64,000 bases of DNA from Flavobacteriales bacterium. GTDB taxonomy: Bacteria; Bacteroidota; Bacteroidia; Flavobacteriales_D; Sanyastnellaceae. Position 1 is the stretch's first letter. Every line of letters begins with the position of its first letter. Below are positions 1 through 8,348 of this stretch, in pieces. The translations under genes and the position numbers were made by a program. Location: positions 1 to 64,000 of the forward strand of contig JADKIZ010000017.1 in assembly GCA_016722445.1 (NCBI GenBank). Direction: 5' to 3'. The notes below the pieces were generated by a model. It was not told the DNA's origin and searched no databases. It saw nothing but the letters and a program-made list of their open reading frames with translations.

Positions 1-2
1 GG

Positions 3-329
3 CCAGTATTAAGAAAAGGTATAATTGCCGGACTGAATTTTAAGGATTGCAGCTTTATTATTGATTGTTCCGCATACTATGGAAATAGTGGTGGGGCAAT
101 ATTGGAGATTGACAAAAATGGAAACCAGAATATCATTGGAATTGTTCTTCGATATATACCGTTTTCTACAATCTGGAAGAACAATCGGGAACCCAAGATT
201 TCACATGTTGAGTTTTCGAACTCTGGATATTCAATATGCGCTCCAATAGACAAAATTGTCAATTTGATTGACCCAAACAATTTTGAGTATCTTTCATTAG
301 CAAAGGCTGAATTTAAGAAGATGAATTAA
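3..329 (+). CDS. Trypsin-like serine protease, C-terminal part (cut by window edge)
   Basis: The reading frame is open from base 3 and ends at 329, so only about 108 C-terminal residues are visible. The key signal is YYGNSGGAILEI (codons near 75-110), which matches the GNSGG motif around the nucleophilic serine of chymotrypsin-fold proteases, followed by strands typical of the C-terminal barrel (IIGIVLRYIPF, SGYSICAPIDKIVNLI). The His and Asp of the triad would lie upstream of the window. The TTG at 102 is not a real start because the conserved serine motif lies before it. The next gene begins 2 bases after the stop, so the two could be co-transcribed. Seen: motif and open frame. Inferred: protease activity. 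Confidence 0.6.
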   Translation, partial: PVLRKGIIAGLNFKDCSFIIDCSAYYGNSGGAILEIDKNGNQNIIGIVLRYIPFSTIWKNNREPKISHVEFSNSGYSICAPIDKIVNLIDPNNFEYLSLAKAEFKKMN

Positions 330-331
330 TT

Positions 332-859
332 ATGATTATCTCCTTAAATAAAAATCCAATAGTAAATGGCAGATTGAACCCATTCATAAATGGACGTATC
401 AGTCCCTTGATAAATGGAAATATAAACCCCTTAATCAATGGAAACATAAACCCCTTAATCAATGGAAATATAAATCCTTTAATCAATGGAAATATAAATC
501 CTTTAATCAATGGAAATATAAACCCATTATTGAATGGAAATATAAATCCCAGAATAAATGGAAATATAAACCCACTTATTAACGGTAATAAAAATCCGAA
601 CATAAACTACAACTATCAAGGATTATTTATCTTCGACAGAAATTTGATGCTTCAGGAATTTGTAATTAACGTAAATGACCGAATTATTCAAATTTTCGAT
701 TCAAAAATGAGAAATACAAGATTTGGGGTTAAGCACAATATGAGTGGTTATTGTATTTTCAATTTGTCAAATCAATACATTGGTCATTTTGAATCTGACT
801 CTGAACAAGGTTATAACGAATTTTCAACTAGTAACTCGTGGACTAATATTATAAAATAA
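332..859 (+). CDS. Octapeptide-repeat protein of unknown function
   Basis: This 175-residue protein has no signal peptide. After seven residues it contains eleven consecutive units of eight residues with consensus NPLINGNI (residues 8-95), then an 80-residue non-repetitive C-terminal part rich in aromatic and beta-strand-like segments (LFIFDRNLML, RIIQIFDSKM, GYCIFNLSNQYIGHF). Asn and Pro recur with strict eight-residue spacing, as in a solenoid or a small repeat barrel. I do not recognise a characterised family; Bacteroidota beta-flower-type proteins are a possible but unverified comparison. It starts 2 bases after the protease stop and is followed directly by a cassette-like inverted repeat, so it looks like mobile accessory cargo. 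The antisense frame over the repeat is also open, a by-product of the 24-bp periodicity. Confidence 0.6.
   Translation: MIISLNKNPIVNGRLNPFINGRISPLINGNINPLINGNINPLINGNINPLINGNINPLINGNINPLLNGNINPRINGNINPLINGNKNPNINYNYQGLFIFDRNLMLQEFVINVNDRIIQIFDSKMRNTRFGVKHNMSGYCIFNLSNQYIGHFESDSEQGYNEFSTSNSWTNIIK
353..616 (+). repeat. 24-bp tandem repeat coding NPLINGNI units
   Basis: Eleven in-frame 24-bp units encode the octapeptide. The central units (about 400-520) are nearly identical at nucleotide level (AATCAATGGAAATATAAA core), whereas the outer units have diverged. This is the pattern expected of slippage or unequal exchange keeping the middle homogeneous. Confidence 0.85.
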
Positions 860-863
860 CTAC

Positions 864-980
864 CGCTAACATTGGTTTAGCAATATGTCGGCTGAAGTGC
901 ATCTATGAAACAATTGTGCAAGGCTCAACAGCAGTTCTATTGAACTTTTGTGCTAAAAATCCGCCACATCGCCAAGCCGT
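864..980. repeat. Cassette-like inverted repeat, copy 1
   Basis: It begins 5 bases after the octapeptide gene with CGCTAAC. A left arm at 875-890 (GTTTAGCAATATGTCGG) pairs imperfectly, with G-T wobbles, with a right arm at 961-978 (CCGCCACATCGCCAAGCC). The loop contains GGCTGAAGTGC, related to the GGCGGTTC.GTG of the copies at 2187 and 3139. The 3' GTTAGCG end seen in copy 3 is not preserved here. Related elements follow the next two genes, giving a gene-hairpin-gene layout. Confidence 0.5.
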
Positions 981-1078
981 GAACCGTCAGGCTGTGAATT
1001 AACCTCTCTACTCAATCAATTATCCATATCCGGGATTATTAGATTTGACGATGAGGCATAGGAGCCTCATTATTCTAC

Positions 1079-1485
1079 TCATTTTTTTGCAAAAGAAAAT
1101 TCGATTTGTAAAAATGAGATCGGCATCTGCAATCTAATGAAGGCAGTTTTAAAAAGAGTCAGGATGATCTTCTCATAGTCCGGCTTCCAATTTTTGAGTT
1201 TCTGAAGGAAGTCGTCAAAGTTGAAGCTGTTCATCACACGCTTGAAGTTGTAAACCGTCATGATTAAAGACATTTCAAAGCTTACTTCTCAGGTCATTTT
1301 GCACATTCACTTCGTCAATCCTCCACTCTCCTCCTTACCTTCACGCCAAATCCCATGCATTTAAGATCAAGTTGCTCGGCAAAGGCATCGAACAACTGAA
1401 CCGGAATGTCGGCAACCACGAAGTCCTCCAGGCTGCTAAACGTAAGTTGTGATCTATTCTGAGGTAGAATGAAATTCACAAACCA
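1079..1485 (-). pseudogene. Decayed IS1182-type transposase (both ends, middle deleted)
   Basis: Two fragments on the minus strand belong to one transposase. The upstream piece (about 1485-1315) reads RSQLTFSSLEDFVVADIPV followed by LFDAFAEQLDLKCMGF, the typical N-terminal signature of IS1182/IS5-group DDE transposases. The downstream piece (1288-1079) reads EVSFEMSLIMTVYNFKRVMN, the C-terminal signature of the same group (YNxKR). The catalytic DDE core between them is gone, and stop codons separate the fragments. No terminal inverted repeats were identified. The remnant sits between cassette-like repeat 1 and the next gene, showing that this accessory segment has been hit by transposition. 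Confidence 0.7.
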
Positions 1486-1606
1486 AAAATCTCAAGCATA
1501 CCACTACATGATTCAATTCCTTTGATATATTTATCATGAAAAATTTGAACAAACAGACTGGGGAGTATTTTCACAGTCTGACTTTAGCCACAATTAACAA
1601 AAAGAC

Positions 1607-2182
1607 ATGGAAGAAACAAAAATCGTAGAGTTCTATAAAACTCTTTTAGAAAATCAATCCTCGAATTACTCGATACTAATTACTGCCTTTATTGCATTAA
1701 CAGCTATACTCGTTGGAAGTACTTGGTTATGGAACTTTTTAGTTGCAAAGAATCAGATAAAAAATGCTGTACTTACTCAAGTTAAAAGTGTCGAACAAAG
1801 TCTAAATAAAAAGTATGATAAAGTTATTGAGGACAAGGTAAAAGAGCTCGAGGACAAATACGACAGGAAAATGCTTACCACGGAGGCTGACCTCGCAAGA
1901 ATTTTCGCTATTCATTGTGAAAACACTAACGATATTCAAAACGCAATAGATTGGTGGGCATCTGCCTTGGATAAATTTATTGCCGCCGAGTCTGACGATA
2001 TGATTCGATTAGTTATTGATTCCTTAAATCGATTAGCCTTATTACCCGACTTGAACGAGCATATAAATAAAGATACGTTCACACCAGAATTTCATATTGA
2101 AATTGTGAAGAAAGCTCCACTCTTGCTTGAAAGAGAAAAAATGACAATAATTAAAGTTCTTGGGAATTATAAAACTACTTAA
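1607..2182 (+). CDS. Single-span membrane protein with coiled coil
   Basis: This 191-residue protein has one hydrophobic segment at about residues 20-46 (SILITAFIALTAILVGSTWLW). It is followed by a charged, heptad-like stretch (residues 55-95, rich in Lys/Glu: SVEQSLNKKYDKVIEDKVKE) that probably forms a coiled coil. A helical C-terminal domain has a TPR-like look (ENTNDIQNAIDWWASALDKF). No catalytic motif is visible and no family is recognised. The stop is 4 bases before the second cassette-like inverted repeat. The gene resembles the small membrane-anchored unknowns common in accessory islands; a defence or signalling role would be speculation. Confidence 0.6.
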   Translation: MEETKIVEFYKTLLENQSSNYSILITAFIALTAILVGSTWLWNFLVAKNQIKNAVLTQVKSVEQSLNKKYDKVIEDKVKELEDKYDRKMLTTEADLARIFAIHCENTNDIQNAIDWWASALDKFIAAESDDMIRLVIDSLNRLALLPDLNEHINKDTFTPEFHIEIVKKAPLLLEREKMTIIKVLGNYKTT

Positions 2183-2186
2183 CTAT

Positions 2187-2318
2187 GGCTAACAGCACCT
2201 ACCCAAAAGTGGCGGTTCAGTGGTTAAATCAAGCTTTGTGCTTCTATCAAAGTTTCTGCTTGGTTGATAGTGAAGTGCTTCGAAATCGCCACCTTGGCCA
2301 AGCCCGAAAACGTATCGG
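2187..2318. repeat. Cassette-like inverted repeat, copy 2
   Basis: It starts with GGCTAAC 4 bases after the preceding stop. Outer arms GTGGCGGTT (2209-2217) and AATCGCCAC (2284-2292) pair. An inner imperfect hairpin is formed by CTTCTATCAA and TTGATAGTGAAG. The 3' end reads AACGTATCGG, one or two changes from the AACGTTAGCG end of copy 3. The next gene starts 20 bases later. Confidence 0.6.
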
Positions 2319-2338
2319 ATATTCATAGTTCTTTCGAC

Positions 2339-3124
2339 ATGCGCATAAAAATTCCAACTATAGCTGTCATTGTCCAATTAGTGGCTATGGCATTGTCGTC
2401 ATGTCAAAATGGAAAGTACAATGCATCGCATTCTTCTGATTCGGAATATCGGTTTGACAGTCTTATGCGGAACCTCGTGATTAAGTATCCGGAATTGCCC
2501 GATATAAAAAAACAAAGCAAGGATTTTTCGTATGATAAAGCATTTAAAGTTATCAAACGAACCTATTTTGCCGAGAATGGGCTTTGCTATGGCACACCAG
2601 AATTGAACTACGAGCTTAGGTCATTCAGCCCATGCGGGGGTTGTTGGAATTATCAAGTCGCATACATTTACAATGACAGCGTCAACTACATTTTGCCACT
2701 ACTTGACAATTATTATTTTCACTTGACTGCTTCTGATAAGCCAAAATCATTCGAGGATATTGTTCCAAAACTTTGCTTTGAAAAAGAGTTAAATAGATTG
2801 TTTGAAACCATACCTGTTAATTTAGAATACAGGAAATGCATCATTGATAACCTAATGAGTTCATGCTTAAATTGTACCAAGACAACGAGATATGATTTGC
2901 CAAAAATTGGCGCTTTTGCGGAGGCAATTCAATTAGATTCATTTTACAATCAGGATTGCCAGGAAAGTGTACTAAAAAATTTGGAGCGAATCAAAATTGA
3001 TATAGAAAACCCAAACAAATTGGTTTATCATTCATTTGTCTTTGTGTACGTTTTTAATTTTGACAAGAGTAATTTTGAAGTTGAGGTTCTAAACTATCCT
3101 TGCTATAGTATGTTTTTGTGGTGA
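2339..3124 (+). CDS. Putative lipoprotein of unknown function
   Basis: The chosen ATG gives a 261-residue protein with a lipoprotein signal: basic MRIKIP, a hydrophobic stretch, then ALSSC with Cys at about residue 22. A further in-frame start at 2264 lies inside the cassette-like repeat and would add 25 residues ahead of the signal peptide, so it is rejected. The mature part carries several cysteines (FSPCGGCW, MSSCLNCTK, CYSMF) and ends FDKSNFEVEVLNYPCYSMF before the stop. No family is recognised. It lies exactly between cassette-like repeats 2 and 3, as cargo of a cassette would. Confidence 0.65.
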   Translation: MRIKIPTIAVIVQLVAMALSSCQNGKYNASHSSDSEYRFDSLMRNLVIKYPELPDIKKQSKDFSYDKAFKVIKRTYFAENGLCYGTPELNYELRSFSPCGGCWNYQVAYIYNDSVNYILPLLDNYYFHLTASDKPKSFEDIVPKLCFEKELNRLFETIPVNLEYRKCIIDNLMSSCLNCTKTTRYDLPKIGAFAEAIQLDSFYNQDCQESVLKNLERIKIDIENPNKLVYHSFVFVYVFNFDKSNFEVEVLNYPCYSMFLW

Positions 3125-3138
3125 TAGATTTGAACATC

Positions 3139-3269
3139 CGATAACAGCACTTACCAGCAATTGGCGGTTCCGTGCTTTCTAGAAGATTTGTACTGGAAGA
3201 AAGTTCATCGATATATTTGAAAAGTAGTGCCAGAAGTCGCCAACTGCTGGCGGTCGCCAAACGTTAGCG
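3139..3269. repeat. Cassette-like inverted repeat, copy 3 (best preserved)
   Basis: It begins CGATAAC and ends GTTAGCG (3263-3269). Long arms pair almost perfectly: CCAGCAATTGGCGGTTC (3154-3170) against GAAGTCGCCAACTGCTGG (3233-3250). The TAAC...GTTA ends mirror the RYYYAAC...GTTRRRY layout of integron attC sites, but GTTAGCG does not fit the last two positions of the canonical core, so it is attC-like only. A start codon follows 12 bases after the end. Confidence 0.65.
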
Positions 3270-3281
3270 AAAACCCCAATC

Positions 3282-3488
3282 ATGAATCATATATCACATT
3301 GTCTTGTTCTATTCCTGTTCATGGCTTGTCAAATGCCTGAGAGGGTTGAATTCGAAGGGAAAATCACATACAAGATCGAAGTTTCCCCCGATATTCATCA
3401 TCATACCTTCAGCACTCATTTTACAACAAGACAGTGGACCTCATTTTCAAAACATTTTTATTCCTTCACATTGTTGGTGGTTCCTTAG
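3282..3488 (+). pseudogene. Truncated lipoprotein N-terminus
   Basis: An ATG 12 bases after cassette-like repeat 3 opens a lipoprotein signal (CLVLFLFMAC) followed by VEFEGKITYKIEVSP, a beginning typical of small Bacteroidota secreted lipoproteins of the GLPGLI/DUF4412 type. After about residue 40 the sequence loses this character and runs into the start of the DUF2306 gene in another frame. Only the N-terminal part of the gene therefore survives. The junction at about 3390-3430 marks where the cassette-like DNA meets unrelated chromosomal sequence. Confidence 0.5.
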
Positions 3489-4084
3489 GACTACTCACAG
3501 GAATGATGAATATGCTCAGAAAAAAAGGCGACAAAAACCATAAACGAACGGGGATTTTTATCGCTATGATCACGGCAGGTGTTTCATCGCTTGCTCTTGC
3601 TTCGCTTCACCCAAACTACTTCTTGTTTATGGTTGGTGTGTTTACACTTTATATGGTTTTATCGGGTCAACGCTACTTAAAACACCAACAACAAAACAAC
3701 ATCGACGCCAAAGGCATAGAATGGACAATCACCATTCTCATGTTGTGTGCTTCGCTTTTGTTCATCGGCATGGGCATTTTCTCCATCAGCAAATCAAATC
3801 TGTTCGGACTTGTATTTGTGACTTTTGGTAGTTTAGGGATTCTTTTTGTTCGTCAAGACTTTCAAAATTACCAGGACAAATCACCCCTAAAAAACTACTG
3901 GCTGATAGGACACTTGCAGAGAATGATAGGAGGTTTTATTGCAGCATTGACCGCATTTTTGGTCGTAAACGCAAAACTTTTTCCAGATCAAATACCTGGT
4001 TATTTGATTTGGTTATTGCCGTCCGCTTTGTTGACACCTTTGATTATTAAATGGAGCAGACAATATCGAATCAATAAAAATTGA
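3434..4084 (+). CDS. DUF2306-like multi-pass membrane protein
   Basis: This 216-residue protein starts at GTG (MDLIFKTFLFLHIVGGSLGL) and contains about six or seven hydrophobic segments across its length. The His in FLHIVGG, the KKGDKNHKRTG loop and the later HLQRMIGGFIAALTAF segment fit the DUF2306 predicted membrane protein family, whose biochemical role is not established. It is not followed by an evident partner gene, and the next gene is about 360 bases away. Its start is overlapped by the truncated lipoprotein fragment upstream, so its native promoter may have been replaced. Family assignment rests on overall pattern and is moderately secure; function is unknown. Confidence 0.65.
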   Translation: MDLIFKTFLFLHIVGGSLGLLTGMMNMLRKKGDKNHKRTGIFIAMITAGVSSLALASLHPNYFLFMVGVFTLYMVLSGQRYLKHQQQNNIDAKGIEWTITILMLCASLLFIGMGIFSISKSNLFGLVFVTFGSLGILFVRQDFQNYQDKSPLKNYWLIGHLQRMIGGFIAALTAFLVVNAKLFPDQIPGYLIWLLPSALLTPLIIKWSRQYRINKN

Positions 4085-4447
4085 ACGAGTAACAACAGTT
4101 CTGTTTGTGCGCTGTTGGCATATTTAGTCTTAATAGTTATGCTGCATTTTTTTCGGACATGATGTCGAAGAATAAAATATGACCCAAGACTTATTTAGAA
4201 AAATTCAAATCTTCACACTGAACCACTGGAAAAACCCACTCTCACAAACTTTCATACATCAGTGATGATCAGCGATTCATGCGATGAAATTCATCGCCCA
4301 GAAATCTATACATCCACTTAGCCATGACCCATTCCTTTGATATTTAGTCCTGATCAAACAAGCCAGCGTCGATTGTTTGTCCGTAATTTAGAGCGCCCGC
4401 ACCTCAGCACCCGAAAACAAAACAGGTATTGTTTAATCCATGAATAC
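4085..4447. other. Intergenic stretch, no gene seen
   Basis: These 363 bases lie between the DUF2306 gene and the S41-like lipoprotein gene. The frame of the downstream gene is open from 4337, but the 37 extra residues precede a clear lipoprotein signal and are not likely to be translated. No terminator hairpin, RNA gene or repeat was recognised. Confidence 0.4.
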
Positions 4448-6217
4448 ATGACGAAATTATTTGCGATATGTTCTATCATCCTATCCTCCATCCTATTCGC
4501 ATCTTGCGGAAATAAGCCCATTTCAACAACTTCAGCGAGTGACTTACCATCACAGGAAGGCAGTTCTACCAAACTATCGATTGTCACCAAGCTGAAAGAA
4601 AACTCGCATCTATCCATAGAAAAGAGAATTGCGCTCTATCATCAACTCAAAGCAGAAAATCCCGGACTATATGATTTTGAAGATGAAACAGAACTAACCC
4701 TTTATGGATATTCGTTTCTATGGGAAAACAATTTACCAGAAGCCATCGCTGTTTTTAAACTCATCATCTCCGAATTTCCCAACTCATCGAATGCGTATGA
4801 CAGTATGGGTGAGGCATATCTACAAGCCAAAGACAGCTTGAAAGCCCTTGAAAATTATGCGAAATCATTGCAGATGAATCCTGACAATTTTCACGCTGAA
4901 GATGTCATCGAACAAATAAAATATCCAAACCTCAAGCCTATATCATCTCGGGAAAAATTTTCAAAAGTTTATCTCCAGGAAGAATACAGATCAGACTTAG
5001 ATCAATTGGGTCAAAAGCTTTTGGCCATTCATCCCCATGCGCTCAAATTCATTTCCAAAGAACAATTTTGGAAAAATATCGAGGATAAAAAATCACTCAT
5101 TACAGAAAACACAACATATGCAGAATTTGCTTGGCACTGTAACGCCATCATTGCAAGCATCGGTTGCTCGCATACAGCGTCTTCTACGATGCAAAATGAT
5201 TACCATGAGTTCACGATGTTACCCGTGGAAAATAGTTTTCCATTGCAGATCAGGTGGATCAATAAACAGTTGTTCGTCGTCAATCCCATGAACAATTCCG
5301 ATCAGGTAAAAGTTAAGGATGAGATACTGAGTATTAACGGTGTTGAAACATCCAAACTCATTTTCGATATCTACGATCACATCGCATCACAAGCGAATAT
5401 TCAAACATTTAAAACAATACACTTCAATACCTATTTCGCTGCTTTAATTCCTTATGCATTGGGATTGCCAAAGACTTTTGAAATTGTTGTAAAAGGCAAT
5501 GGTGTTCCGATCAAATTGCATCCATCCCAAAAAATGGCCACTGAATTATATGATGCATCCATAAATAGTTGTCATCAAGATTTATGTCTGGAAATGTTGG
5601 GAGATAAAACAGCTTTGCTCACCATTTCGTCTTTCAATTACTATGAGTGGAACAACTATCATGTTTTCAAAACATTCTTAGACAGCAGCATGAAAGTCAT
5701 CCACCACAACAACACAGAAAATCTGATCATTGATATAAGGTATAACGGAGGCGGTTCTCAATATCCGAGTATATACTTGCTGCAACATCTGATGGATAAG
5801 CCCTTCACTTATTACTCCAATGCAGATTTTGCAGGAAAAACAGATCCGATTTATGGCGAAGAAATGATCTATCCACTTGAAAATCGATTTAGCGGAAAAG
5901 TCTTTTTCCTCATCGATGGAAATGGAAAATCCACCACCGGACATTTTATGAGTATGGTGAAAGCGCATAACTTAGGAACCATCATTGGTGAAGAGTTAGG
6001 CTCGAATCAATTCTGTACAGCAGGACAAACACTTTGTCGCCTGAAGCATTCTAAATTGATCATTTCAGTTGCGAATAATACACACGAATCCACAGCCACC
6101 AACTTGCCAGATGAGGTTGGAATACTGCCCCATTACCAAGTAACACAAAGCATAGACGATTACCTCAACAGAGTTGATGTGGTGAAGAACTACGCCCTTC
6201 AATTGATCAAACAATAG
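4448..6217 (+). CDS. TPR lipoprotein with S41-type peptidase domain
   Basis: The start at 4448 gives 589 residues with a lipoprotein signal (CSIILSSILFASC). Residues about 65-150 contain TPR-like helices (NNLPEAIAVFKLIISEFPN, SSNAYDSMGEAYLQAKDS). The C-terminal half resembles the tail-specific peptidase family S41: a PDZ-like segment (VKVKDEILSINGVETSKL), then LIIDIRYNGGGSQYPS near residue 425 and FLIDGNGKSTTGHFMSMVK near 490, where the serine of GKST occupies the place of the S41 nucleophile, then GTIIGEELGSN. The SxSAxE arrangement of typical S41 enzymes is altered, so activity is uncertain. It is probably anchored in the cell envelope and acts on peptides there. It converges with the FISUMP gene 18 bases downstream. 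Confidence 0.75.
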   Translation: MTKLFAICSIILSSILFASCGNKPISTTSASDLPSQEGSSTKLSIVTKLKENSHLSIEKRIALYHQLKAENPGLYDFEDETELTLYGYSFLWENNLPEAIAVFKLIISEFPNSSNAYDSMGEAYLQAKDSLKALENYAKSLQMNPDNFHAEDVIEQIKYPNLKPISSREKFSKVYLQEEYRSDLDQLGQKLLAIHPHALKFISKEQFWKNIEDKKSLITENTTYAEFAWHCNAIIASIGCSHTASSTMQNDYHEFTMLPVENSFPLQIRWINKQLFVVNPMNNSDQVKVKDEILSINGVETSKLIFDIYDHIASQANIQTFKTIHFNTYFAALIPYALGLPKTFEIVVKGNGVPIKLHPSQKMATELYDASINSCHQDLCLEMLGDKTALLTISSFNYYEWNNYHVFKTFLDSSMKVIHHNNTENLIIDIRYNGGGSQYPSIYLLQHLMDKPFTYYSNADFAGKTDPIYGEEMIYPLENRFSGKVFFLIDGNGKSTTGHFMSMVKAHNLGTIIGEELGSNQFCTAGQTLCRLKHSKLIISVANNTHESTATNLPDEVGILPHYQVTQSIDDYLNRVDVVKNYALQLIKQ

Positions 6218-6235
6218 GATAAAAAATTCAGGATA

Positions 6236-7900
6236 TCAATCTTTAAGACAACGAACAGATAACCCAGTTCTGAAGGTCACGTAATCTCGCGTACCAATAC
6301 CATTATAATAGATCAGTTTTCGCCGATAACTGCTGCTGCTGGTTGCCGATGTGGTACTCCACCAAAATCCTTCGTCCTGTTCTACAAAAAACAGCCCATT
6401 GCTTCCATTGCGAAAACCTCCGGGCAAAGCAGAGAATCCACTGCTATTATCCGCATTCGTATTTGGAGTATTCCAATAAACCACGCCATCACTTTTCATG
6501 TGTCCACCTGCTACATTAGGGTAGGCATCACCACCATCAGAGGCAGGGTCCAAATAGTTTAAGAGTATGCTCCATTCTTCATCACTGGGCGCATGCCAAC
6601 CGGTGGGACATAGATTGCGTGGATCTGTAACAGTGTACCAGTTGTACAGTTTGCCGTACGGACAATTGTAGGTTGCACTATCATTGTTGTACCAACAAAA
6701 CGCACCTTCGGATTGCGAAGACCATCCACCATTTGCAGTTGCAAGAGGAATCTCATCGCCATTTTGGTAATGTCTTGTTCTCAGGTTTTCGGCCATCCAT
6801 TCTTGCGTACCAATCACAATTGTTTTATAGACATTGCCATCACGATCTGCAAGGCTACCGTAAGTCAAGTTTGGATTATGTACTTCATCAGCTCCACAGG
6901 CATTCAATGTTCCAGATGGAATGACCGGGAGAGAAAGGTTACAGGTTTGTCCACCGATATTCAAGGCAAAAATTGCCAAGCCATAATTGGCGGGAGTTCC
7001 TGAGATATTGTAAATCAAATATCCTGATCCATTGGCAAAAGCACCAGGATCCAATGTGGCAGTGAGTCCTGTTACACCAGTAGAGTTCACTGTTTGGCCA
7101 TTGTGAGGACCACCATTGCCATCAACATAAAGAACGAGACTACTCACATCACTTGCCAGTGTTTCTTGAATGAGCGTACCAGTGTTCACGATAGTTTGGC
7201 AATCCAGCGCATTGATGCTACCTGGGCACTGTCCGCCAGTAGTCCATGTTAGTGCTCCATTGCAAAGTGTAAGCACTTGACCATTGTTTCCAGGATCCAA
7301 TGTGACCCAGTCTATTCCGTTCCAATACAACAATTGATTGGAAACAGTCCCACTATTCAATCCATTTCCCGGAGGGCCTTGTGGTCCAGTTTCACCGGGC
7401 ACACCTTGTGGTCCTTCCGGACCTTGTGGTCCCGTTTCACCTTGCGGTCCAGCAGGCCCAGTTTCACCAATTGGACCTTGCGGGCCTGGTTCTGTATTAC
7501 CCGCATGGGCAGCATACAATGCATAAGGTACACTCAACAATTCACTTACACTCGAGATGGTATAGTTGGTACCACCGGTAGGATCAGTTTCCGTTTTTAT
7601 AAAAAAGGGACCATTTGCCCAATCGATCAATCCGAAATCGCCACTTAGCACAACCCCGGTTCCTATTTCAATACTCACCAAACCATTGATATTGGTAGTG
7701 GCTGTTTGCGATTCTACGAATACTGGCAAGCCATTTACTGCGCCCTGCAAGATGCTTATCTGCATGCCCACTGATTGGTTTGTCAACAACGTATTGCTGC
7801 TGTTTCTTATGACCGCTTGATAACTCATTTTGTTGGGTGCTTGCGCGCGAAGTGCTACACCGAATACAATGGAAAAACATATCAAAATAATGCGCTTCAT
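6236..7900 (-). CDS. Secreted protein with collagen-like repeats and FISUMP domain
   Basis: The start at 7900 (MKRIILICFSIVFGVALRAQ) gives a clear signal peptide and 554 residues; the longer open frame to 7996 adds non-signal sequence. Residues 25-130 form a beta-rich head (NKMSYQAVIRNSSNTLL) common in Bacteroidota surface proteins. Residues about 138-178 are Gly-Pro-rich collagen-like triplets (GPQGPIGETGPAGPQG). The last 220 residues are a Fibrobacter major paralogous (FISUMP) domain, with WMAENLRTRHYQNGDEI, YGKLYNWYTV, CPTGWHAPSDEEW, GGFRNGS and the final SVRCLKD. It is exported and probably cell-surface associated; no catalytic role is known for the domain. No T9SS sorting tail is visible. 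Confidence 0.8.
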   Translation of the reverse strand: MKRIILICFSIVFGVALRAQAPNKMSYQAVIRNSSNTLLTNQSVGMQISILQGAVNGLPVFVESQTATTNINGLVSIEIGTGVVLSGDFGLIDWANGPFFIKTETDPTGGTNYTISSVSELLSVPYALYAAHAGNTEPGPQGPIGETGPAGPQGETGPQGPEGPQGVPGETGPQGPPGNGLNSGTVSNQLLYWNGIDWVTLDPGNNGQVLTLCNGALTWTTGGQCPGSINALDCQTIVNTGTLIQETLASDVSSLVLYVDGNGGPHNGQTVNSTGVTGLTATLDPGAFANGSGYLIYNISGTPANYGLAIFALNIGGQTCNLSLPVIPSGTLNACGADEVHNPNLTYGSLADRDGNVYKTIVIGTQEWMAENLRTRHYQNGDEIPLATANGGWSSQSEGAFCWYNNDSATYNCPYGKLYNWYTVTDPRNLCPTGWHAPSDEEWSILLNYLDPASDGGDAYPNVAGGHMKSDGVVYWNTPNTNADNSSGFSALPGGFRNGSNGLFFVEQDEGFWWSTTSATSSSSYRRKLIYYNGIGTRDYVTFRTGLSVRCLKD

Positions 7901-8204
7901 ATTAATTTGCTGTTTGACTGTAAAGAATGAATTGAGGTAAAATTGGTTATGGGTCAAATTTAACAAGTTCATGCTGTCCGACATCGACAAACACATTTGA
8001 AGAATAACTTGCTCTCACGATTTGTCTTGATCCTTATTTTGAATTTGAAGAAAAACCCATTCACTTGTTATTGCTGTAATGAATTCTATCTAACATTTTT
8101 TTTTCAGTTCATTTTCAGTGAGTCAAGAACTACTCGCCATGCTGTTCAAACTTGCCAGAAATCTTGGAACGAGAATTTTTCCTATCGGATAAAATAAGCA
8201 TAGA

Positions 8205-8348
8205 TTCCTCTACACTTCGTGTAGCGGAATGACGACTATAGAGAGAGCATTGGCCGCCTTCGGCGGCTCGAATGACAAGATACGGTATAAACAATGAATT
8301 GAATGATAAGAAAACCTATGCGATTGCAGGCCACCGCAGGTGGCCTGC
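8205..8348. repeat. Cluster of short perfect hairpins in intergenic DNA
   Basis: Three hairpins lie within about 140 bases: CTACAC-TTC-GTGTAG at 8210-8224, GCCGCC-TTC-GGCGGC at 8253-8267, and GCAGGCCACC-GCA-GGTGGCCTGC at 8326-8348. The first two are embedded in similar surroundings (ATTCCTC... and ...GAATGAC). They are not followed by T-runs, so they look like dispersed palindromes rather than terminators. The rest of 7901-8852 shows no convincing gene; an open frame at 8601-8837 lacks coding character. Confidence 0.6.

Noticed and set aside
313..603. Open frame on the minus strand across the octapeptide repeat
   Set aside because: It mirrors the 24-bp periodicity of the real gene (GFIFPLIK units) and has no independent start context or homology.
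864..3269. Canonical integron
   Set aside because: No integrase or attI is in the window and the GTTAGCG core departs from GTTRRRY, so only an attC-like description is justified.
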